DNA of 10,970 nucleotides, taken from contig JAOULV010000022.1 of the NCBI GenBank assembly GCA_029881835.1, positions 1 through 10,970 on the forward strand, read 5' to 3'. Source of the DNA: Rhodospirillaceae bacterium (GTDB lineage Bacteria; Pseudomonadota; Alphaproteobacteria; Rhodospirillales; Magnetovibrionaceae). The position numbers and the translations under genes were made by a program. A model generated the notes under the pieces. It saw nothing but the letters and a program-made list of their open reading frames with translations. It was not told the DNA's origin and made no database searches. Within the stretch, counting starts at the first letter, position 1; every line of letters begins with the position of its first letter. Positions 1-5,268 of the stretch are shown here, one piece after another.

Positions 1-1131
1 ATAAAAAAAGCATCAGGCGGAATACCGCGCCTAATAAACAGCATATGCGACCGCGCCTTACTTGGCGCTTATGCACTTGGCATAAAAAAAATTAACAAAA
101 AAATTGCATCCAGGGCGGCTGGTGAAGTCTTGGGTAGAGGAACAACCCCTAGCGCATCAGGCATATGGCTTACGGGTTTGCTTGTATTGGGCGTTGCTGT
201 TTTTGCGATAATTGTTGCCATGGACCCTGGCGGGCATAGGCTTAAAGAAAAATCATCCGCTTTTGTTGATTTATTATTGTCGGAAAGCAAAAAAATAGAT
301 CCATCCGTAGCAAGCGTAGAAAAGGTTGAAAAAGATTCAAGCGTTGTGGATGGTAAAATAAATACACAAACGCAGGTCATTGGTGAAGAAAACCCCCAAA
401 ACGAAAATGTCGATGCTATCAATGGGCAGCCAATGCCTGACGAAAATAAAAATAAAGAAATAGTGTTCAGCGAAGAAACTGTTGAAACAGATGCGCTAAG
501 TGAAATATTGAAAACCGGAACACCTGAAACCGCATTTATTCGCCTGTTTAATTTATGGGAAAAAGATTATTTACGGGTATCTGGCCTAACCCAATGCGAC
601 AAAGCCAAAAATGCCGGGCTTTCCTGCGCACAAGGAATTTCAAACATTGACGGTTTAAAGGCCATGAACAGACCCGCGCTGGTGTCATTTACCATGCCAA
701 GCGGAGAGAGCGTTTACGGCGTTGTCACGCAAATAAAAGTTGTTGATGGGGATAATTTGCTAACAATTGAATTCGCTGAACGCCAAGTAACCATGACAAC
801 AAAAGCCCTGTCTATTCGCTGGATGGGCGATTATCTGGTTTTGTGGAAACAGCCAGATTTCTTCACCCGTCCCATTTCTGTTGGTGTTAACGGCAATGAT
901 GTGGTCGCAATACGAAAGTTATTGGCGCTAGCCGGGTTTGCCGATTCCCCGCAAGACAGTGAAGGAAGGGGTAGCCCGTTTTTCGGCACCACCTTGCAGG
1001 CGCAGGCAATGGCATTTCAAAGAAGCTTTGGTCTTTTGCCTGATGGAATTATCGGCCCTGAAACACTGCTAAGAATAACTGGTGTTGTCGGCGATATTAA
1101 CGGACCTAGCATCGTCTGGGAGGATAATTAA
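1..1131 (+). CDS. gspA: GspA/ExeA-type secretion ATPase, C-terminal part (5' end outside window)
   Basis: GspA is an inner-membrane ATPase that works with GspB, binding peptidoglycan and helping assemble the type II secretion secretin. The frame is open from base 1 to the TAA at 1129-1131 (376 codons visible), so the start lies outside; the family usually has about 500-580 residues. Codons 5-44 (GGIPRLINSICDRALLGAYA and following) match the end of the AAA ATPase module. A membrane helix follows at codons 56-74 (WLTGLLVLGVAVFAIIVAM). After an acidic linker comes the C39-peptidase-like domain seen in GspA (about codons 174-288, cysteines at 199 and 209). A peptidoglycan-binding type 1 domain ends the protein (about codons 296-362, with AFQRSFGLLPDGIIGPETL). 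The Walker motifs lie off the left edge, so ATPase competence cannot be judged. A TTG at 130 opens a shorter frame but would delete the end of the ATPase module. The gspB-like gene begins 5 bp after the stop, so the two are very probably co-transcribed. Confidence 0.87.
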   Translation: MKKASGGIPRLINSICDRALLGAYALGIKKINKKIASRAAGEVLGRGTTPSASGIWLTGLLVLGVAVFAIIVAMDPGGHRLKEKSSAFVDLLLSESKKIDPSVASVEKVEKDSSVVDGKINTQTQVIGEENPQNENVDAINGQPMPDENKNKEIVFSEETVETDALSEILKTGTPETAFIRLFNLWEKDYLRVSGLTQCDKAKNAGLSCAQGISNIDGLKAMNRPALVSFTMPSGESVYGVVTQIKVVDGDNLLTIEFAERQVTMTTKALSIRWMGDYLVLWKQPDFFTRPISVGVNGNDVVAIRKLLALAGFADSPQDSEGRGSPFFGTTLQAQAMAFQRSFGLLPDGIIGPETLLRITGVVGDINGPSIVWEDN

Positions 1132-1136
1132 TTATC

Positions 1137-2468
1137 ATGTCTTATATTCTTGACGCTCTCAAAAAATCGGATCAGGAACGCAAGCGCGGAGAAGTACCGA
1201 CGATCACTTCTGTTAATGCCGACGCCAGTCCTAATGTAGGTGAAACAAAACGAATTGGTTTAAAGATTGCGGCTGGCGGGTTTGCGCTGGGTGTTGCGGT
1301 GATTGCCGGCATCATGTTTATGGTTGGCGGTGATGAAACACCGCAACCAACATCAACAAACATTGCGGTCAATGAAGTTCCGTCGAGCGCCCCTCAACCT
1401 GATGAGGTGCCGGTTGCTAAGGCCGAAACGGCACAAACGACCGAACGGTCAGTCGAACCAAAACCAATAACAAAGCCTCAGCCCGATAAAACATCTACCT
1501 TGGAAACGGTGCCAAAAATAGAGCCAAAACCGACGACAGCAAAACAGCCCGAAAAGCCTTCGCCAATAGTTGCCGCCAACCCGGTTGATGCAAACATCCC
1601 AAAGCCCGACCCAGCCGCAACCGAGGCCCCGCCCCCGGCATCACAACCAGTTAACAATGTTTCAAAGGCACCGGCACCAAAGCGTGTTCCCGGCTCAACC
1701 ATTGCGCCAGCGCCGACGCCAACACCAGAAACAAAAGAAACAAAAATTGCAAACGCACTAAAAACGCAAAAACCAGCCCCCAAACTGCCGCCGCTTGATG
1801 GCGCCACAGCGCACTTTGATCGCGGCTGGGATAGCATGGATCGCGGCCTTTTTAACCAAGCGGTTGCGGATTTTTCCATTGCGGTTGAAATGGAGCCTGG
1901 CTTTGCCGATGGGTGGTTTGCTTTGGGCTGGGCACAAGAAAAAAACAGTCAAGACGATGAAGCTATCGCTAGCTATGGGCGCGCAATAAACGTCAAGGCC
2001 GATCATGCCGGTGCTTTGTTCAGTCGCGGGTATCTTCAATTATTTTCCGACAACCCCCTTGGTGCCACAAGGGACTTTAACGCAGCTGCTAATCTCGCCA
2101 AAAATGATTTCAGGATATATATCCACGCTTGGACATATATTGCCAAAAGCAAAACTGGAATTGACGGTGTGGGCGACCTAAAAACAAATAGCCGCAACGA
2201 TGATCTTTCATCGTGGCCCGGACATATAGTCAGGTATTACGCGGGCGAATTGAACGAGTCCGAAGTTATTCAGTTTATTGAAGACGCGGGTCAACCTGAC
2301 CTACAAGAGCGCAGATGTGCTGGATATTTCTTTCTTGGCGAATATGCCCTTCTTCAAGGGGACGGCGCAAAAGCACGTGATTATTTTGAAAAATCTCTTG
2401 CTACCGGGGTGGTAAAGCTTCGTCAATTTGATGCCGCCCGGCGTGAGTTAGCCAAACTGGCCAAATGA
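1137..2468 (+). CDS. gspB: GspB-like inner-membrane protein with periplasmic TPR domain
   Basis: Probable partner of the GspA encoded just upstream in type II secretion. The first 22 residues (MSYILDALKKSDQERKRGEV and on) are the characteristic cytoplasmic start of GspB/PulB proteins. A single membrane helix follows at about residues 43-64, then a Pro/Lys/Thr-rich linker (about 66-222) of the kind that spans the periplasm. The C-terminal part is not the short T2SSB domain expected for the family. It contains about three TPR-like helical pairs (about 224-257, 258-291, 292-323), with typical spacing of Gly, Ala and Pro, and a final helical region (about 356-437, including SSWPGHIVRYYAGEL and YFFLGEYALLQGD) resembling the C-terminal part of NlpI-type TPR proteins. 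The ATG at 1137 is preceded by GGGAGG at 1118-1123, a strong but rather distant (13 nt) ribosome site lying inside the gspA end. The 443-residue length is greater than usual for GspB. The N-terminal assignment is firm by motif; the role of the TPR end is inferred. Confidence 0.75.
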   Translation: MSYILDALKKSDQERKRGEVPTITSVNADASPNVGETKRIGLKIAAGGFALGVAVIAGIMFMVGGDETPQPTSTNIAVNEVPSSAPQPDEVPVAKAETAQTTERSVEPKPITKPQPDKTSTLETVPKIEPKPTTAKQPEKPSPIVAANPVDANIPKPDPAATEAPPPASQPVNNVSKAPAPKRVPGSTIAPAPTPTPETKETKIANALKTQKPAPKLPPLDGATAHFDRGWDSMDRGLFNQAVADFSIAVEMEPGFADGWFALGWAQEKNSQDDEAIASYGRAINVKADHAGALFSRGYLQLFSDNPLGATRDFNAAANLAKNDFRIYIHAWTYIAKSKTGIDGVGDLKTNSRNDDLSSWPGHIVRYYAGELNESEVIQFIEDAGQPDLQERRCAGYFFLGEYALLQGDGAKARDYFEKSLATGVVKLRQFDAARRELAKLAK

Positions 2469-2525
2469 TTTTAAGTAATTTATTTGGATAATATCGCTAC
2501 CACCCCCACAAACGGGTAGGTTTGA

Positions 2526-2539
2526 ACCCTCGTCAGGGT
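2526..2539 (+). other. Small hairpin in the gspB-fbp gap
   Basis: ACCCT and AGGGT form a perfect 5-bp stem around a CGTC loop. An alternative pairing of GGGT (2515-2518) with ACCC (2526-2529) would compete with it. No T-run follows, so it does not look like an intrinsic terminator for the gsp genes. It lies just upstream of the proposed fbp promoter, so it may be only a partial transcription barrier or a chance structure. Confidence 0.25.
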
Positions 2540-2540
2540 G

Positions 2541-2568
2541 TTGGCATGAATACCATCATTGTTTAAAT
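2541..2568 (+). promoter_or_regulatory. Possible sigma-70-type promoter for fbp
   Basis: TTGGCA at 2541-2546 matches the -35 consensus at five of six positions. TTAAAT at 2563-2568 matches the -10 consensus at four of six, with a 16-bp spacer. Transcription would begin near 2575, about 37 nt before the fbp start codon. This is pattern matching only; the gene may equally be read from the gsp transcript. Confidence 0.3.
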
Positions 2569-2594
2569 CGGCGTTAACTTGTTAATTTCAGCAG

Positions 2595-2602
2595 AAAAAG
2601 GG
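2595..2602 (+). promoter_or_regulatory. Ribosome binding site that fixes the fbp start
   Basis: AAAAAGGG ends 9 nt before the ATG at 2612. It supports that ATG over an in-frame TTG at 2579, which would add 11 non-conserved residues and has no purine-rich site in front of it. Confidence 0.6.
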
Positions 2603-2611
2603 TTATTTTTT

Positions 2612-3616
2612 ATGCCAACAAATCGCAAAACCATTACCCACTTCATGATTGAAGAGCAACGCCGGACACACGGAACCGGTGATTTCTCCATGCTGCTTGG
2701 CGACATAATAACCTCGTGCAAGGTTATTTCTGATCAGGTCAATCACGGCGCGCTTGTGGGCGCGCTTGGCAGTGCCGGGTCCGAGAACGTTCAGGGCGAA
2801 ACCCAGAAAAAGCTAGATATTCTTTCAAACGATATATTCCTGCGCTTCAATGAAATTGGCGGACATTTGGCCGGCATGGCATCGGAAGAAATGGATGACC
2901 CCTATGCCCTGCCCGCAGGTGCACCACGCGGGAAATACCTTTTGTTGTTTGATCCACTTGATGGTTCGTCAAACATTGATGTTAACGTATCGGTGGGAAC
3001 TATTTTTTCCATCCTTAAATGTCCCGAAGGTGTAACCCACCCGGAAGTAGAGGATTTTTTGCAGCCAGGAACTGAGCAAGTTTGTGCGGGGTATGCGCTT
3101 TACGGCCCATCTACCATGCTGGTTCTGACATCTGGTAATGGGGTTAATGGATTTACCCTTGATCAAAATATCGGTGAATTCATTCTTACCCATCCAGATA
3201 TGAAAGTTCCCGAAGACACCCGCGAATTTGCAATTAACGCTTCAAATCAACGCTTCTGGGAAGCTCCGGTAAAAAGATATGTTGATGAATGCATGGCCGG
3301 AACCGAAGGCCCGCGCGGTGAAAACTTTAACATGCGCTGGATTGCTTCAATGGTTGCGGAAATTCATCGCATTCTAACGCGCGGCGGAATATTCATGTAC
3401 CCGATTGATGAACGCATTCGCGACAAGGGCGGAAAATTACGTCTGATGTACGAAGCAAATCCAATGGGAATGATAATCGAACAAGCCGGCGGCAGAGCCT
3501 CAACCGGATATGAGCGCATTATGGATATTAAACCAACTGGCCTGCATCAACGGGTTCCGGTAATAATGGGATCAAAAAACGAAGTTGATCTGCTTGTCGG
3601 TTACCACAAAAAATAA
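2612..3616 (+). CDS. fbp: Class 1 fructose-1,6-bisphosphatase
   Basis: Hydrolyses fructose 1,6-bisphosphate to fructose 6-phosphate and phosphate in the cytoplasm, the committed step of gluconeogenesis (and a Calvin-cycle step in autotrophs). The 334-residue protein has the full class 1 layout. It shows GETQKKLDILSND at 62-74, the acidic SEE at 91-93, the metal-binding loop FDPLDGSSNIDVN at 113-125, and the family signature around 273-286 (GGKLRLMYEANPMG) with the active-site lysine and glutamate. Nothing is missing and the length is normal. The ATG at 2612 is chosen because of AAAAAGGG 9 nt upstream and because the family begins close to this point. The gene follows gspB by 143 bp and ends at a hairpin terminator shared with a convergent gene. 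It has no functional link to its neighbours that I can see. Glucose or redox control is not visible in the sequence. Confidence 0.96.
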   Translation: MPTNRKTITHFMIEEQRRTHGTGDFSMLLGDIITSCKVISDQVNHGALVGALGSAGSENVQGETQKKLDILSNDIFLRFNEIGGHLAGMASEEMDDPYALPAGAPRGKYLLLFDPLDGSSNIDVNVSVGTIFSILKCPEGVTHPEVEDFLQPGTEQVCAGYALYGPSTMLVLTSGNGVNGFTLDQNIGEFILTHPDMKVPEDTREFAINASNQRFWEAPVKRYVDECMAGTEGPRGENFNMRWIASMVAEIHRILTRGGIFMYPIDERIRDKGGKLRLMYEANPMGMIIEQAGGRASTGYERIMDIKPTGLHQRVPVIMGSKNEVDLLVGYHKK

Positions 3617-3647
3617 AATAATTAATCAGTTGGCAATCGTAAAATAT

Positions 3648-3685
3648 AAAACCGCTCCATCAATTCAATAATGGGGCGGTTTTTT
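3648..3685. terminator. Bidirectional intrinsic terminator between convergent genes
   Basis: An 11-bp stem (AACCGCTCCAT at 3650-3660 against ATGGGGCGGTT at 3671-3681, one G:U pair) encloses a 10-nt loop. On the plus strand it runs into TTTTTT at 3680-3685, ending fbp transcription. Read on the minus strand the stem is followed by TTTTATATTTTA, so the same structure can end the convergent gene whose stop codon is at 3691. Confidence 0.85.
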
Positions 3686-3690
3686 AATGT

Positions 3691-4938
3691 CTAACTAAAC
3701 GAAAGTATATTTCCCATATAATCATCAAAATACGTGCCCAGCACCAGTTTTTTAATTTTATCGGGGGCCTGTTTTGAATTCCTGTTCATTGTTTTTAATT
3801 CATTTATCATGCCTTGCAACATCAAAAGGCCCTCTTTCTTTTTAAATGCAGATGCAATAACCGGCATATCAAATTTTTCCACAAGACCATCAATCATCGC
3901 TATACCCTGCCCCTCGTCAACACCTTCCAGCAATTTCATCGCTGGCCCGGTAAGCACGCCCAAATACGGCTTGTATAAATCGAGCTTTTTTTGTGGCCAT
4001 GATCCAATATCTCTGACCAAAGCTGGGCTTCCCTTTGCAATTTTGGAAAATAAGCTACCACCCAATGTTTCTTTAATTTGTGTAATACGACAAACCAAAT
4101 TCCCATTTCCATCGTCCGATGTTGGCCATGAACCAAATGCATCAAACATTGCCGGATCCTTTATTTCAAGAATGCTTTCTCCCAGAGCAATAATTTTTTC
4201 AGGCCGGTTCAGCCCTTTGGCCGCCGCAACAAGATGGGTATCGCTCCATTTTAATATTTCAGGAAAATCATTTTTCAACACCTGACGCAAGGGCCTTAGA
4301 AACATTGCGCCATCAATACCGCTCAAGACAATTAACCACTTTTCATCTTTTTGCAAAAGCTGGTCAAGGCTTGGCAGCGCTTGACGCATTTCGTTAATTG
4401 TTATTTTGTTTATTTTAGCCAGCAACCTAAGGCGATTTATGCTTTGCACCCTAGTTTGTAAAAAAGAAGAAAGAAACACACCTATATCATTTGCGCCATG
4501 ACCACCACTTTGTAAAATTGGCCCAGCTAAAATGCTGACGTATCTTCTTGCCACATCGTTTGGGGTTATGCCGCAACTTCCAACCGCGCCATCCAAATCA
4601 TAGCGTATGGAAATGGCTTTTTCTCTATTGCTGGGGGAATGTCTTATCAGGCCTTCGCCCAAAGCCATTTCGTAAATATACATAGCAAGCTCAAGCGCGA
4701 CCGGATCTGCTATAACCTGATCAAAGGTTTTACCTTTTAAATAAAGTTTTGCTGACGGGTTTTTTTCAAGCTGAACCGCTTCAATTTTTTGCAATAACGG
4801 AAATATATGGCGCCTTAGGGTAATACTAAGGCGGCGTTCACGTATGGCTTGATTACGGCGCCACAAGGAATCTGGAATATGCCACCATTTTCTGCCCGTA
4901 TCCTTAGATAGGATTATTGGATCAACCTTAATGGCCAT
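3691..4938 (-). CDS. Uncharacterised 415-residue protein, probably cytoplasmic and helical
   Basis: I do not recognise this protein and assign no function. It has no signal peptide and no membrane helix. Its N-terminal 50 residues are strongly basic and Trp-rich (RKWWHIPDSLWRRN at 16-29, RERRLS at 33-38). The middle has a Gly-rich stretch at about 138-154 (AGPILQSGGHGANDIGV), and a short motif recurs as FGSWP at 268-272 and IGSWP at 311-315. The remainder reads as alternating amphipathic helices, which would suit a helical-repeat or scaffold fold, but this is only an impression. The ATG at 4938 is used; an in-frame TTG at 4983 would add 15 residues, and neither has a convincing ribosome site, so the start is uncertain. 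Base and codon use resemble the neighbours. It is transcribed away from the lipid operon across a shared intergenic region and ends at the terminator it shares with fbp. The long frame, the intact stop next to a terminator and the uniform composition argue for a real gene. Confidence 0.75.
   Translation of the reverse strand: MAIKVDPIILSKDTGRKWWHIPDSLWRRNQAIRERRLSITLRRHIFPLLQKIEAVQLEKNPSAKLYLKGKTFDQVIADPVALELAMYIYEMALGEGLIRHSPSNREKAISIRYDLDGAVGSCGITPNDVARRYVSILAGPILQSGGHGANDIGVFLSSFLQTRVQSINRLRLLAKINKITINEMRQALPSLDQLLQKDEKWLIVLSGIDGAMFLRPLRQVLKNDFPEILKWSDTHLVAAAKGLNRPEKIIALGESILEIKDPAMFDAFGSWPTSDDGNGNLVCRITQIKETLGGSLFSKIAKGSPALVRDIGSWPQKKLDLYKPYLGVLTGPAMKLLEGVDEGQGIAMIDGLVEKFDMPVIASAFKKKEGLLMLQGMINELKTMNRNSKQAPDKIKKLVLGTYFDDYMGNILSFS
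4811..4833. repeat. Perfect 8-bp inverted repeat inside the minus-strand gene
   Basis: CGCCTTAG and CTAAGGCG are separated by 7 bases (GGTAATA). It lies near codons 36-42 of the uncharacterised gene and would form a hairpin in its mRNA. One such perfect repeat is about what chance predicts in a window of this size. Confidence 0.5.
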
Positions 4939-5268
4939 GATAAATAACGAAACGCCCCGTGCTACTGTGTTTTGCTTTTCCAAATAGCCAGTGGAACAAG
5001 CAATCCCCCGCTACGCTAGGTAACGTATAATGGTTTTATAACATCAAAACATTCATAAATCGCCATAACTTTTCCGTTTAGATGGCGAAAATGCCAATTA
5101 TTCCCTCATTTTTTTGTATTATTGCCATATTTGGCCACGACCATAATCCGGGCAAAAAAATATTAATTCGACCATGGGTAATAAGATTTTCCACCCCATA
5201 TATACTTAATATACAGTTGTATACACGCCAAACCACAGGCCAATCAGCAATAATGATGGACTTTAAAA
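4939..5268. promoter_or_regulatory. Divergent intergenic region with candidate operator sites
   Basis: This 330-bp AT-rich stretch separates the uncharacterised minus-strand gene from the lipid operon and must hold the promoters of both. I see no RNA gene or credible small protein in it. Visible structure includes a 7-bp inverted repeat (TCGCCAT at 5060-5066, ATGGCGA at 5082-5088). Two short TGGC/GCCA palindromes follow (5083-5096 and 5124-5135). A -10-like TATACT lies at 5201-5206, and a 6-2-6 palindrome lies at 5210-5223. No -35 box of good quality is found at the right distance, so the promoters may be activator-dependent or simply weak matches. Confidence 0.4.
5210..5223. promoter_or_regulatory. 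Candidate operator palindrome upstream of the lipid operon
   Basis: TATACA and TGTATA are perfect inverted copies around a 2-bp centre (GT). The site lies 45 bp before the start codon at 5269 and directly after a TATACT -10-like hexamer (5201-5206), where a bound repressor would block transcription. Fatty-acid gene clusters are often controlled by TetR- or GntR-type repressors, but this sequence does not match an operator I know. AT-rich palindromes arise easily by chance. Confidence 0.3.

Noticed and set aside
1400..1800. Apparent repeats in DNA encoding the proline-rich linker of the GspB-like protein.
   Set aside because: The similarity is due to recurring Pro, Lys, Ala and Thr codons, not to a regular repeat unit; no CRISPR-like spacing is present.
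1478..1879. Glycine/alanine-rich minus-strand frame opposite the GspB linker.
   Set aside because: It is the antisense of a proline/threonine-rich coding region, which gives such compositions automatically.
2579..2611. A TTG start that would lengthen fructose-1,6-bisphosphatase by 11 residues.
   Set aside because: The ATG at 2612 has AAAAAGGG at a good distance and fits the family's N-terminus; the extension has no ribosome site.
3734..4285. A 183-codon plus-strand frame opposite the unrecognised minus-strand gene.
   Set aside because: The minus-strand frame is more than twice as long, ends next to a terminator and has a more protein-like composition. The plus frame is low-complexity Phe/Ser/Pro with no ribosome site.
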